Positions 34,829 to 49,000 of a DNA stretch of 64,000 bases are shown here, piece after piece (the stretch's first letter is position 1; each line of letters begins with the position of its first letter). A program made the position numbers and the translations under genes. The DNA is from Phylloscopus collybita (taxonomy: Eukaryota; Chordata; Aves; Passeriformes; Phylloscopidae). The notes under the pieces are model-generated. The model did no database searches and had not been told where the DNA came from. It was given only the letters and a program-made list of their open reading frames with translations. The DNA is taken from contig JAJNNQ010000040.1 in NCBI GenBank assembly GCA_027886175.1, positions 20,852,001 to 20,916,000 on the forward strand, written 5' to 3'.

Positions 34829-37800
34829 ATGGACTCTGGGGACACAGCTATAGGGCAAAAAGCTACCTCAAGGTCTGGAGAAACTGCTAAAGTACAAAGT
34901 AGATGGAGGCAAGAACATTCAGCTGTTATTAAGATGAGCACTTTTGGCAGTCAAGAAGTACAGCGGCAACCACAAATAGATCACGAGCAAGTAGGAAACA
35001 CGGCATCAGCACAACTTTTTAGTTCTGGGAAACTGGTATCACCAAATGAAGCTGCACAGCAAGTCACAGAGAAGCAATATCCACAGCATCGTCCAAGCCC
35101 TTACTCATGTCAACATTCTCTTTCCTTTCCACAGCATTCATTGCCACAAGGTTTCTTGCACAGCATAAAGCCACATCAGAGCTTGGAAGGCCCTCCATGG
35201 CAGTTTCCTAGCCACTTGCAATCAGTTGCCTCAGAGGACTTGTTTCCTTTTCATATGCATAGCCATAGTGGAGGTTTCTCCAGGAAGAAGATTTCAAGTT
35301 TGAACCCTGCATACAGCCAATATTCACAGAAATCTTTAGAACAATCAGAAGATGCTCACAAAAAAGAGCACAAACCCAAAAAGCCTGGCAAGTACATTTG
35401 TCCTTACTGTAATCGGGCCTGTGCCAAACCTAGTGTACTTAAAAAGCATATTAGGTCTCATACTGGTGAGCGACCATACCCTTGTGTCCCTTGTGGTTTC
35501 TCCTTCAAGACGAAAAGCAACCTTTACAAACACAGGAAGTCACATGCCCATGCAATTAAGGCAGGGTTGGTACCTTTCACAGAGTCAGCAGTCTCTAAAT
35601 TGGACCTCGATGCCAGTTACATCGATGTGGAAGCTGAAATACATTCAGATGGAGAGCAGAGCACAGACACTGATGAGGAGACCTCACTCCTAGTGGAAGG
35701 GTCTGACAAACTGAGCCCCATCTCGCAGCTGCCACTGGACATTGCTAGCAGGAGTGGTTTTCACTCCTCCATGGAAGAGTCCTTGGTGGGGCCGATGAAA
35801 GTCCCCATTTTGATTATCCCTAAAAGTGGGATTCAGTTACCCAGTGAGAGTTCACCATATATTAGCTCTGATATGTTGCAAACCCCATCTTTAAGTACCA
35901 AGTCTGATGACTCTCATACAGTTAAACAGCGACTTGCACTAAGACTGTCAGAGAAAAAAGGACAAGATTCTGAGCAGTCATTAAACCTCCTGAGCCCACA
36001 CAGTAAGGGAAGCACTGACTCTGGCTATTTTTCCCGCTCAGAAAGTGCTGAGCAGCAAATTAGCCCACCAAATACTAATGCAAAGTCTTACGAAGAAATA
36101 ATTTTTGGGAAGTTCTATAGGATTAATCAAAGAACAGCACTAACTGTAGCCACAACAAATCAGGAACACAGTTTAATGGGTAGAAAGGGCAAAACAGACC
36201 CGTCACCTCTTTTAAATAACAGACTAGATATCAAGATGCTTGAGGAACATATTTCTCACCTGACTCCAAATAAAGAGGAGCTCATTGACTCCAGTAATTT
36301 GAGCACTATTAAGTCTACGCAAGTTTATCCAGGCAGCAATACAGAATGTAGACAATCCCAGACCACATCATCCATCAAAAGTGAATCCAACTTGTACCAA
36401 GTCAGTCAACAGGGTGATGTGCCTGTCCTTCTAGAGCCCCCAGTAGATTCCTCTCCTCTTATTAGAAGTAACTCCATGCCAACCTCTTCTGCAAACAGCC
36501 TAAGTATTCCCCCGTCTCTGAGAGGAAGCCATTCATTTGATGAGAAGATGACTGGCTCTGATGATGTATTTTATCCTGGGACGGTGGGAATATCCCACCA
36601 AAGAATGTTGAGAAGGCAGGCTGCCTTTGAACTGCCATCTGTACAGGAGGGACACTCAGATTCAGACTACCATGGAAGACCAGGGAAAAACATCATTATT
36701 GCTTCCAGCAGACAGACAGCAGGTGACAAAGGACCATCCTTAAAAGAGAAGAAAGGAGACAAGACCTTTTATGACTATGATGCCAGTGGAAAGCACTACA
36801 GAAAGTGGGAAGAATTTGAAGCTCAGAAGCAGAACTACAGGGACTCACCATCCTTAGGTGGGATGAACAAAGGGGGAGAGTTTTTTATTGATGCACTTGG
36901 ACAATCTCAGTCAGTGCCATCCATGCTTGGAACAACTTTTGAAAACAGAAAGCGCAGGAAAGAGGAGAGTGTTGGAGATGAAGAAGACAGTCCTATGATT
37001 TGCAGCAGTACAACTGGCACCCCTGGGGGAATTCAACCTTTGGACTTAGATCCCAAGTCCCAAATTCCGGAAGTGCCAAGAAGTGGATTTGCCCTTCAAG
37101 GCCTGGAAAATGCTCCCCATTGCCATGCAGAGCGTTTTGAAATGTGCAGGCCTTACTTGCAGTCTGGAAGTCCAGCAGCTTCTTTGGAAGAGTCACCCTT
37201 TACTGCAGAGCAAGAAAAGACTGCAGAATCACTGGTTAGAAAGCCCCCTGGAAATGTCATCTCTGTCATTCAGCACACAAATTCATTGAGTAGGCCAAAC
37301 TCATTTGAAAGGTCTGAATCTACGGAACATATTGCATGCCAGCAGGAAAAGATGTATTCACCATCTGAAACATGCGAGAGTGAGATTTGCGAGTCCCCGA
37401 TGAGCCCAGACCGAGCTCCACAGATGGAAAATGTTGACACCAGTAAGCCATCCCCATCCCAGCAGCCTCAGCCGTGTCATATGCAGCCCAGGCTGGTTCG
37501 CCAGCACAACATACAGGTACCTGAAATTCGTGTCACAGAGGAGCCAGATAAGCCTGAAAAAGATAAAGAAGTGCAGAGTAAAGAGCAGGAGAGACCCACT
37601 GAAGAATTCCAGTGGCCCCAGAGAAGTGAAACCCTTTCTCAGCTTCCAGCTGAGAAGCTACCACCCAAAAAGAAGCGTTTAAGACTGGCTGACATGGAAC
37701 ACTCCTCTGGGGAATCCAGCTTTGAGTCTACAGGTACCAGCCTCTCTCGCAGCCCTAGCCAAGAAAGTAATTTGTCCCACAGTTCAAGTTTTTCAATGTC

Positions 37801-40069
37801 CTTTGAAAGAGAAGAGAGTATGAAGTTCATCACACCTCCCAAACAAGATGAATTTGGAAAACAGTCTGAGTTTTTAACAGTTCCAGCAGGTGCTTACTCA
37901 CTTTCCGTCCCTGGGCATCACCATCAGAGGGAAATGAGACGCTGCTCATCTGAACAGATGCCCTGTCCTCATGCTGCTGAAATCCCTGAGATCCGAAGTA
38001 AATCCTTTGATTATGGGAACCTGTCTCATGCCTCTTCAGCTGGAACACCTACTGTGGCATTGTCTCCATCCCGAGAAAGGAAGAAATGCTTCTTGGTTCG
38101 CCAAGCTTCCTTCAGTGGTTTTCCAGAGATTTCTCAGACTGATCAGAGCACAGAACAAAGTATAAAGCAGGAGCAGATGGAACATTCACAGGTTGGTCTT
38201 CGCTCTTCCCAGCTTGTCTGGCATCACTCCCCTTCCTCTGTACTTCAGCCCATTCAGGTGGATGACTCTGGAAAACAGGCTATTGGTTCTTGTGCTCAGC
38301 TTGGTAACAGCTCATCCCACCTTGCCCAGCAACAGGCTCTTGTTGCAGACAGCCCGGAAATGTTACGGACTCCCTTAATCCAACAAGCACCTTATATTCC
38401 TAACAAACATCCATCAGAGCAGCAGCAGCTATTTGCACATCAGGAAAAAGTCCCATTTCCCCCTATTCATAGCACCTTGTTTCAGTTCCCCTATCCAGCT
38501 GTCTGCATGGTTCACTTACCACCATCTCAGCAGCCTATCTTGTGGCAGTCCTGCACAGAACCCCTGCACTTCCAGCATCCATTTGTACAACAGCTGCAGA
38601 AATCTTATGTCAAACAGGCTTTCCAAATAGATGTACCTCCAAGTTATCACCTGGAACATGCACCTGAGCTTATTGGAAAGAAAGCAGCTGATTATGTGCA
38701 CGCTAAAGAGCAAGCATACCAGCATTACTCAGGAACATCTGGGCCATATTCAAAAAATACTCTTGCTAAGTACCAGTCAGACCATAGCATTAAACCAACA
38801 GATACCTCCTCTGAGCAGCATCTTCAGTCAGATTTTGACTCCCCAGGTGATGGATCTGTACAGCCTTTGCCAGGAACAGTTGTTCCCGTCAGGATTCAAA
38901 CCCACGTGCCATCTTACGGTAGTGTCATGTACACAAGCATTTCCCAGATCCTTGGACAGAGCAACAGTCCTGCAATCGTAATTTGTAAAGTTGATGAGAC
39001 AGTTTCTCAAAGAACATTGGCAACTAATGCAACCATGCAAGGAATTGGATTTAACATAGCTCAGATGTTGGGTCATCATGGAGGACTAGAAAAATATCCT
39101 TTGTGGAAAGTGCCACAGACACTTCCACTTGGACTGGAGCCACCAATTCCCTTGTGTTTGCCTTCCACTTCTGACATGGCTTCTACCTTGGGAGGAAGCA
39201 AACGAATGCTTTCCCCTGCCAGCAGCTTGGAGCTCTTCATGGAGACCAAGCAGCAGAAACGAGTCAAAGAAGAAAAAATGTATGGGCAGATAGTTGAGGA
39301 ACTAAGTGCAGTTGAGTTGACTAACTCAGATATAAAGAAAGATTTTCCAAGAGTGCAGAAGCCTCAACTAGTAAGGCAGAGCTGTACTACTGAGCCAAAA
39401 GAAGGTCTGCCGTCCATGTCATCCTCTTCATCACTGTCATCATCAGCATCTCAAGATTTCCCACATGTCAGCATGGCAGGAGCTGATGCATTCCCACTGA
39501 GCAGAGAGAAACTTTCCAGTTTTGATTCCACATCACCGGGACAGAAGTCCAGTGGCCCATCTGAAGGAAGAGACTCACCAGAAGAGTTGGATGTGGATGA
39601 AACAGCCTCAGATATGAGTATGAGTCCACAGAGGTCTTCATTGCCACCAGGAGAAATTCAGGCAGAAGACCAACTGAAACATCAAAAATTACCTCTTGGG
39701 ATGCTAGTCCAGATGTCGTCTAATGCTGTTGGAAAAGTCACAACCTCAACCATTCTCCTGACAGACGTAGCAGATTTTCAGCAGATCCTTCAGTTCCCAA
39801 GTCTGCGTACTACGACTACTGTGAGCTGGTGTTTCTTAAACTATACAAAACCCAATTACACTCAGCAACCAACCCTCAAAGCTTCTGTTTATGCCTCATG
39901 GTGTATAAGTTCATGTAACCCAAATCCATCTGGGTTAAGTACAAAGACCACTTTAGCACTTTTAAGGTCCAAGCAAAAAAACACCACAGAAATCTACACC
40001 CTGGCTGCTATGCACAGACCTGGAGCTGGTAAACTGACATCATCAAGTGCATGGAAGCAGTTTGCTCAG
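34450..40069 (+). CDS. HIVEP2: HIVEP2 giant exon: end of 5' UTR plus codons 1-1747
   Basis: The exon follows a T-rich tract ending in AG at 34448-34449 and ends at a CAG/GTAAAT donor (GT at 40070-40071). Bases 34450-34828 are leader with many short uORFs; coding is 34829-40069, phase 0 at the end. Visible domains, by residue: ZAS-N finger 1 (C191, C194, H207, H211) and finger 2 (C219, C222, H235, H239 or H241), joined by a TGERPY linker; an acidic Ser/Thr segment just after; DSGYFS at 397-402, which fits the beta-TrCP degron pattern; several R-x-x-S-type sites such as [10 protein letters not shown] and RQASFSG; a basic nuclear localisation motif KKKRLRL at 947-953; a serine-rich run near 1530; and a conserved Cys/Trp-rich segment from about 1660 to 1715 (contains [12 protein letters not shown] and YASWCISSC) known from other HIVEP proteins. 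Reading past the donor would add only five residues before a stop. Confidence 0.96.
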
Positions 40070-43000
40070 GTAAATAAGAAATTTTAAATGAAATTCATGT
40101 ATGTTTATATGACAAATTCCTAGTAAACTATAAAATGCAAGTTACTTATTTATATTTTCTAAGAAAAGTTTCCCCATTGGGAAATCAGCCAGTGACATCT
40201 TCCCAAGACAACTTTTGAGCCTCAATTTATCCTTCTGCAAGCTCTGCTACTTCTGCTGTCTCTGTCTCTGTCTCCATTTTCAAAACCAGATGTAAAAAGT
40301 GAGGCTTTTAAAGCCCTCCTTTCATGTGTGCCAGAGCTTGATACATTATCTCCTTTTATTTTACCCTTTGTTTTTCCTGATTTAAACAGTGTCAGACACA
40401 AACATCCATGTGCGTTTGTAAGAGAAGATTAAGGTAAAATTGAGTAAGGATCTTCAGATCCATTTAATGTCTTTTACATATTGACTCTTCCTCATGGATT
40501 AAGCATTTACTAATGGTGCCAGGGAAAATTCTGTAATGGCAATAAGTTACCTTCTAAGGCTTCTCCATATCTATTTTCCATGTTGTTTTTTTTCTGAGGA
40601 AAGATACAGTATTGTATTTTCTGTCAAGACTCTTGTAAAAATTTGTCCATTTGCCTCCTCCCTTATTCTCTGTCAAATTAAATGGGACAGATTAAAGCAT
40701 CATATAGAGTTGGACCAAAATGAGAGTTTGGCTTTGACCTGGTATGTTAAAAGTATTTGAAATGAAGTATGCGTTTATTGTATGCTCCGGAAGTAACACC
40801 CTTCCTTGACTTTGTTCTACAGATGAAACACGAGCCATTCTTCTTGTTTGGCAGCAAGCTTGAAAAGAAAGTAGTGGGGAATATTATAAAAGAAAGAGTA
40901 AAAGGAGACATTCATGGAGATAAAGACATTACATCCAAACAAACTGAGCCGATACGAATTAAAATCTTTGAAGGAGGGTAAGAAAATATAACTGGAAATT
41001 TCAAGCTCAGCCTGTCATTTTAAAGACAATGAAAATGAATATGAATGAATTAGAATGTGAACAGTCTCCTGTATTCTTGCCATGTCTTGTAGCTCCCAAG
41101 TCTCTTCTTTTTTGTGTATTTGTCAGTCTTAAAAAGCATACTGCAGGGTACCTGTATACTCACCTGAGCTCTACTTTGCTATTTAGACAATTGTTTTCCA
41201 TCTGTGTGAGAGCGCTCAAAATCGTTACTTTAATTCCTTAAGTCATAAGGAAGTGGATGAACTGTTAACATTTGGATATTTTCTATGCCATTTCTTTGTA
41301 TTTAATGACTTCCATGAGGATGTGTTTCCATTTTAGGCACTATATACTTCTGTTCAGTTGAACAGGTTGACTAGGCATGCTTTGTCTTATTCCTGTAATA
41401 TTGTATTATTTACTGAGGTTGGATTTTGGAGATAAAAAGGAAGATGACAATGAAATCCATGGCATCTAAGAGTAATCCATACATCTGTAGTGTATGGTTG
41501 ATAAAATAATGTTTGATTTTACTGTGGCAATCTATCACTCAAGTGATAACAGAAACAAGCAACAAAGAGGGGAAAGCCAATTAACATTGTTTTGAGGTTT
41601 AAACTTAAGGAAAAGAAAAATGAAATAGACACTTGTTTGTCTCTGCAGCGTACTCTAAAATGGAAGATATTGTTTAGTTTCTTTTACAGAATTCTGACAC
41701 AATGCAATTAGTTTGCCAGTTTTCAGTAGTGTGTAGTCAGGTGGCTAAACAAGATGTGCTTTTTAGTCTTACAAAACTCAGATGGTCCCACAGCACTGTT
41801 TTACTGGGGTAACTAAATAGGTCAGGAGGGAGATGTGAGAAATTCATACATCCATTTCCATCTCCTGACAGTTTGTACCCTTTAAAATCTCAGTTGCCCT
41901 TCATTGGCGTTGTGTTTTTGTCTAAGATTGATCAACCTCCATTAAATTGCCTTTCTCTGTAGGCTGCAACAATGAAGGAGTATAGCCTACATCTTGCCTG
42001 AAAGACTGAAAAAGTTTGGAGGTTTTTATAGGTGTGCTGGCCCAGACATCCTTATCCTGACTGTTCTCTGTAGTTGTACCTTGTCCTAGTACCTAAGCCA
42101 GCAGACTGGCTTTATAAGAGTGACCCAAATTCGGTGGTGAGCCTAAGTTTACAAGAAATTTAAAGAGCTGTTGCTTCAACTCACACCAACTTTGAAGTAT
42201 AAAATTTGCCTGCTTCCCACTATGTGCCATTGCTGAATTTGGATGACCCAGCTGAAGATAGTTTGCCTTGATGTAAGCTTCGTGATGACAGGTCAGAAGA
42301 GTAAAAGTGTGTTAAGAAAAGCAACCTAAAGGAGGATTCGGATGAGTGTGAGCTGCAGCAGATCACTCTATAAAGAACTTCTGCTATCTAATACTTACTT
42401 CAAGAAATTTTGTGTGTTACTTGCACTACCTTAAGTTTTCCTGTACATCAATAAGGTTTATGAAACCATTTGAGTAAAATCATTCATTCACACTTCACCT
42501 AGAAATATCTCCTAGTAATACTTGGCTCTGTTTAGATACTCTGTGAGTAAAACAAAACATTAATTTCTGGAGTGGGGAGAACAAATAGTCTGTGCAATAG
42601 ACTGGGACTTCCTCAATAGAAACATATAAACTGCAAAACTTCAGCAAATGAGGTGATGTAGTGTCAGTGGGTCCACTCTACTCACACATCATGAAGTTAT
42701 GGTACGTTTTACAAGAATTATTTGTGAAAGAATAGATTCTTTCTTTCTATTCTAGACATTCATTTGGCTATTTTTTAAATTGATGTGATATACTTTAGAT
42801 ATTATTGTCATGTCTTGCATTGCTTTCTCTCCTGGTTATTGAATTTTTCCTTCTCTTCAAGTTAATGTTTTTTGACTTCTTAAAGCTAGTTTTTTACATG
42901 GGTGGGTTTCTATGCTTGCTTCTTCTTGGCTGTTTGTTGAGCTATTTTGTTCTTCCCTCTTCCAGCACATCTTCATCTCCTCCCAGCACGTGGTGCAATG

Positions 43001-46000
43001 AACTGTATAGCATATGTCTGTTGTCTTCATGTTATATTTTCTCTCCTGGATAGACAAGCATGGATGGTCATATCTTATTTCAGCAGGATATTTTAATTTT
43101 GGTTTTTGGTTTTCATGGGAATGGGTTTCTTTAGGCTTTGTGATTGCTTTTGTTTCATAGGTGTGAGGAAGGTGATTAGCTGAGAAAGATCTGTGGTTCT
43201 CTGCTTTTGGTTTGTGGGAAAGCCTGTCCGCCTGGCAGGGAAGTGCGGCTCTGCAGCTGCCTTGTGCCAGTGGGGTGGATCATTCATATGGCAGCTGGGC
43301 AAAAAGCAGATAGCTGGGGCTGGGGATGAGTGAGAAGCTGAAGGAGCAGAATCAGAATTGAGGCAAAAAGTAGATCATAGAGTTGTAGAGTTGTTACAGT
43401 TGGAAAAGACCTCTGAGATCCTCAAGTCCAACTTTCAGCCAGGACCACCAGATGCCACAGCACATCACCACTTCACTGCAGAAAGCTCATCAAGAGCATT
43501 TTGTAAACATCATAGCAGAGGGAGTTTAGAAGGAAGAAGCTAACCACTGCATTATTACCACCGGCAGGTGGCTTGATTCAAGTGGAATTACCTGAATCAC
43601 AAAGTCTGCTTTCCATCATCTGGGACTGTAGATGTGACTGATGGGATATGAAGTAGTATTTCTCAAAGAAAATAAGTAATTTGAAGTTCAGTATTTGTTG
43701 CAGTACAGTTAGTTACTAATGGTGTGCAAAGAAAGAGGGGACAGGACAAGCATGCCTGCTCCTCTGACACCTAGCTTAATGACACTGGCAGCTGACAGCA
43801 AGAATTCAGTTTGCTTATGTTTGTACTTTCATATCTATCAGTAATAGACTCTAATTGAAAAACCCAAATAAAATAACATTTTGGATAGAAATTGTAGGAC
43901 TCTGAGACTTGTTAATGCTTTTTAACTCAAGAGTCCCATCTTAGTAAAACTCAGAGCAGCAGTGGCCAAAGTCCTTACGTGGACGTTACATAGTAGGAAG
44001 GGAGAAATTACTCAAAGCTTTGAGAGAGGCACAAGTTAGCAGTAAGATAGAATATTCCTGATTCCTGAGACTCAGACTTCTGGTCTTTTAGTTTTTGCAC
44101 CAGCCCTTCTTTAAATGTCAAGTTTGTGTGTGTCATTTCTCTTACAGTCATTGTTATGATGCAGCATACTTAAAGAGTCGAGGTCAGTTGTGGCCAAAAA
44201 CCATCTATATGAATGATGAAGAGACACATGTTTTATCATTGTCTTTGTGTCCAATGGGATCTGACAGGTGACAGAAGCCAGTGGAATGAGGTCAAGCAGA
44301 AGAAGAGCAGAGATGGAGCAACAGAAAAGCACATGTAATAGCACAGCATTTATCTTACCAGTATCAACCAGGGGTGGTGTGGTAGACTCCATCCCAGCAA
44401 AATCAGACCCGTAAGGAGAGATGAAGAGAAGATAAAATAGCAGTATTTTAAATAATAATGGGCTTTTTTTTTGTCTGTGGGAGAAAGCTTCAGAGGTAGT
44501 TGATGAAGCAGTGGATAGGGAGATGACTAGTAGTCATTGGCATGTGCATATGAAGGAGAACCTGGGAAATGGGGCAGCCAGACATCCAAGATCCCAAAAA
44601 TGTTGTACAGAAAACCTGCTAGAGAGATGGTTAAACATTAAACTACATGAGACTATGCCAGTTTTGCCCATGCTGCCAGGGACAATGGAGGAAATGGGAG
44701 AGGTACAACTTTGCTGGAAATGAAATGAAAAAACTTGAATTTAGGCATCCACATTTGAAAGAGGAGCTAATGTGTTTAAAATATAAGAAGGTAGACTTGA
44801 GAACAGGACACTGTTTTATGTTTTACTAAGATATTAACTTCATAATTTATATTGCCCATGATATAGCTAAACATATGGGAAAGTGTTCATCTAAGAACAG
44901 CACACTTGAAAAATGTTCCAGCTCTGTAACCCAAAAAATTGCCCTTTTTTTCTTGTAGAGTTATCATCACATTAACAGAATCTTTCACACAGTCCCTTTT
45001 TTATTTAAAGTACTGAATGCCAGTACCAACGATGTTTTGTGGGCTGTGAATCCACAGAATGACTTGAAGGTACTTTGTGCTGCTTAGGAAGAGGGCAATG
45101 GAGGACAGAGGGCAGAAAAAAAAATCTTATTTCTCATTTCTTACACTTCCTGGATTTTACTTTGGATGAATGAGGATGGAATTCTTCCCCAAAGGAATGC
45201 CCAGAAGTCTTCAAACCTCAGAACAGCCTGAGTAGATTCCCTAGACTCTTTTACATTTCAGTATTAACAACTTAGCATGATAATAAAGGCAGTGTACAGC
45301 TTTACATAGATTTTCATGTCTTACTTATTTTCCAACTATATAGTATGTGATCAGCAAAAATAGCACAGAAAGCTCATGTCTGTGCTAAGAAAAAATTCAG
45401 TGATAGATCTCTTCAAAGTATCCATGTTTGACATATACCATTTTATTTCTAAAGCATCACATACCTGAGTGAACTCAACTCAGTGTCTCTTTAGGGAGCG
45501 ATTTATCTTTGGGAATATCAGGCATCTGTAATGTGGATGCATACATCCTTGCTCATCATCCCTGTTCCCTTTATGCTTAAGGGTAAGAAATGGGCATTTC
45601 CAGGATGTGATTTATCTGATTCCAAGAGATAAATACACTAAAATAGTTAAATGCACCGTGCTGCAAAACAATGCTGTTGTCAGTGGTGGTAAATGTCTGT
45701 GCTGTATGAGACTACAGTGGGCTGAAATAAATCCAACCTGCAGGCTTATGTTTCTATATTCCAAGTCTATTCCTATAGACTTGTGTCTATAGGAATGGTT
45801 GTTCATTGCTTTCCTGTCAAGATGTTTATACTGTTCTCATAACTGCAACCTGTTGGTCTCATATTGTGTAAATACATTGGGACCAGTACATTTTCTGAAA
45901 GCCAAATACTATATGAGTTCCAGACTGAAAATTCAGTAGTTTCTTTGAACTTTGAGTGAGTTTGCTGTGATGATGAGGATCAGATGCATAGAAGTGATGT

Positions 46001-49000
46001 TTGTATATGTATGAGACCTAGAGTCTGTATGACTTAAATACTTGCTCTCTTCCAACAGGTATAAATCAAATGAGGATTATGTCTATGTCAGAGGTCGTGG
46101 CCGAGGAAAGTACATTTGTGAAGAATGTGGCATTCGCTGTAAAAAGCCAAGCATGCTCAAAAAACATATCCGCACTCACACTGATGTCCGGCCTTATGTA
46201 TGCAAGTTGTGCAATTTTGCCTTCAAAACTAAAGGTACTAGACCCTTTTTGCTGAACTCTTGCCACTTTTTGCCTATTTTGCTATTTTGCCCTCTGGGGG
46301 CAAACGATTTTGCTATTTTAACTATTTTGCCCTCTGGGATCCAATTCCCCATTGCAATCAAGGAGAGTATTTTCTTCAAAATAAAATTGTTATGTTTATA
46401 TATACATGACTGTAAAAGAGAGTTTCTTCTGTTTAATTGATCCAGGGATTTTGTAAGACTCTGAAACTCCTTGGATTGCTTCATTAAGACCTATAAGCTC
46501 TTGGCTGGTCCTTCCGTCTGCAGAGAAAATGTAGTAGCATAAGAACCACCCTGAAAAATAATACTCTGCCAATGTTGTTGCATGGTGCAAATTTTAATTG
46601 CAGCAACATTTAAATGCTACCAGGAGACCACACTTCTTATGACATAATGTAGAAGCAGAGCATCAGCTGCTGAGGAATACATGCCTTCACAGGCTTTACA
46701 GTGGGTCAGTTTCAAGTTTATAAATAATGTATGTCTCCCAGATGGGCCACTCCATCCACTATGGCATTAATTATGAATAGAGATCTGATAGCTTCTGTTC
46801 ACATGTATTTATCAGCACAGAAAAAAGCTTCCATTTGTCACCCCGAGGACACAGATAATGATATTCTTTGGAATTCAGATTTGTGATGTAACCATCTCCT
46901 TGAAAGAAAAAAAAAACCTTTCCTTGGTATCATTTCTTTGTATCACAGCCTAAATGAGCCTTACATTCTCAGTTTCTTAGCTTCCCTTTGGCAGACAAAA
47001 GAAATGGATTCTGGTCCCAGTGCAGTGAAACTTAACTCAAAGTGGGAGAAAGGAAGCTGAATGAAATTTCTCCCAAGATCCCAGTGCAGCTTCATGGCTG
47101 TTTTGAGGACTGAGAATTGTAATAATTTCCATGACTCCACCACTTCTTCCTGTGTCAAAGATGGGAATAGCTGATGGATGATAGTAGACCCATCAACCTA
47201 ATTTAAGATGAGAACTTCCATGGGCATGTAGAGACAAAGACAAGGAGCTGCTTGTTTGTAGTCCCAGTAGACCATCTGGTGAGCTGTCCTCATATCATTG
47301 CTTACATTTGACTTTGCTGGAGAAATGGGTCTTGAGGAGGGCCTTAAAGTACATGACAGTGTTATGGTTCAGCTGTTTTCAGAGAGGACCTCCTCCAGGT
47401 AGAGGAGGTGGCATGAAGAAAAAAAAAAAAAAAAAAGGAGAGAAATTGAGGCTGGCATTTCTGACAGAGAAGAAGAAGCATGGAGGAAGTGGTTTCCTGT
47501 TGCACAAGAAGGGCACAGATAGCAAGAGACTAGGTTAACCTTCAAAGTTCAAGAACTGCTTAACCAGTGTATTACTGATTATAAGCAGTTGTCAGCCTCG
47601 TAACTATTGTTGCTATTTTGCTGAGAGTTTGTAGGGGACAAATTTTCAGAGGTACCCAGGTTTTTAGTTTTTCTGAGCGTTTAGCCATCCAGAAGCATCA
47701 ACGGCCAAGTTAGCCTTTTCATGCAATGCACAGGCAAGAGAAACTCCTACTGAGAAGGGAATTATTTCAACTAGCTGGAACTGAAAGTCAGAGAAGAGCC
47801 TGGCTTGTGAGTTTCTAAACACACCTGCACTATCCAGCTGAGGCGTTCAGTGTTCCTGCCCCAAGATGGCATATGCCAGAACACCATCTGCTTGGAGATG
47901 CTGCTTGGGGTTCTGGAAGCAGCATAAATGCATTTTCAAAGGGCTTTCCTTGAGCTGAGAAGTACATGCCTTAGTAGTGGGTTGGGTTTGCTTGTGCCAT
48001 GCTTTCCCTTTTGGGTGTTGCAAATGAGACTGAAGTGGCAAATGGATTAGGAGCGATATTCTCCAGCTTGTGCTTTGTGCTGAAGATTCTTTGTCATGAA
48101 ATGTCTCTTGGGGCCAATCTCAACCCAGTTTTTTTATCTGTGAAAAAACAGACCAAGACAGGCACTCCAGAAAGTCAATAGTCTAGTGTTAGATTGCTCC
48201 CTCAGGGGAATGGGAGATTTGCTTTCAAATCTCTGCTGTGTCTGGTGCTCTAAATCTGAGAGTTGAACCTGAATTTCCCACATCTCAGATGGGTGCTGTA
48301 AGCACAGCTCCTCTCAGTTCAGAGACTGCAATTAGGTGGTAAACTTTCATAGAGAGGTCTCTGTAAATGTCTTTATTTTTTTTTTTTTTTTTGGTGGGGT
48401 ACTTTTGCTTCCAAATGCTTCAAATGCATGGAGCATTTGGAAACCATGTGTGAAGTAAATGAGAGAGCCCTTACCTTGGAAGTGCCACTGTGGAAATGGG
48501 AGCATGAGCTCTGAATGGCTGCTGAGCTGTGGACTTACTTCCATGTCTAGGCAGTCTGCACATATCATGAACAGTGAGTCCAGGAACAGATAACATCCAA
48601 AAATGAGTTTTTTAGGGATGCCCAAGTATCATGTGGAAAATTGGAGAGATGCCTATGTACTTCTCAGGCCCTGAGTTTATTCAAATTTTTTATTCTCTTG
48701 AGATATAAAGATGCAGTCTCATTAAAACACGCTCTAAGGGCAATGGTCTAGATGAGTCAGCCCTGTCATGGTGTTTTTTAAAGCTAAAACCCATCATCTG
48801 CAGCATAGTGGAGTTAAGGTACACTGAAACCTTACTTGAAAAGTGATCTTTGTTGTTGTCCTTTAATTACATTAATCTCTGATCCATAGGAAATCTGACA
48901 AAACATATGAAGTCTAAAGCACACATGAAAAAATGCTTGGAGCTTGGAGTATCAATGACATCTGTAGATGATGCTGAAACTGAAGAAGCAGGTATGTCAA

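Larger units (their letters stand above)
40978..46058 (+). other. HIVEP2: HIVEP2 intron
   Basis: A 5.1-kb GT-AG intron. It holds the CR1 fragment near 43.4 kb, a 9-bp inverted repeat TAGCACAGA/TCTGTGCTA at 45361-45387 and the hairpin at 45769. No coding potential beyond short chance frames. Confidence 0.9.

Noticed and set aside
34669..39267. Minus-strand open frames of 60-90 codons under the giant exon
   Set aside because: Shadows of the HIVEP2 reading frame.
46235..46440. Open frame running from coding exon 3 into the intron
   Set aside because: The donor GT at 46235 and exact phase match with the exon at 48890, which supplies the missing histidines, show this is intron.
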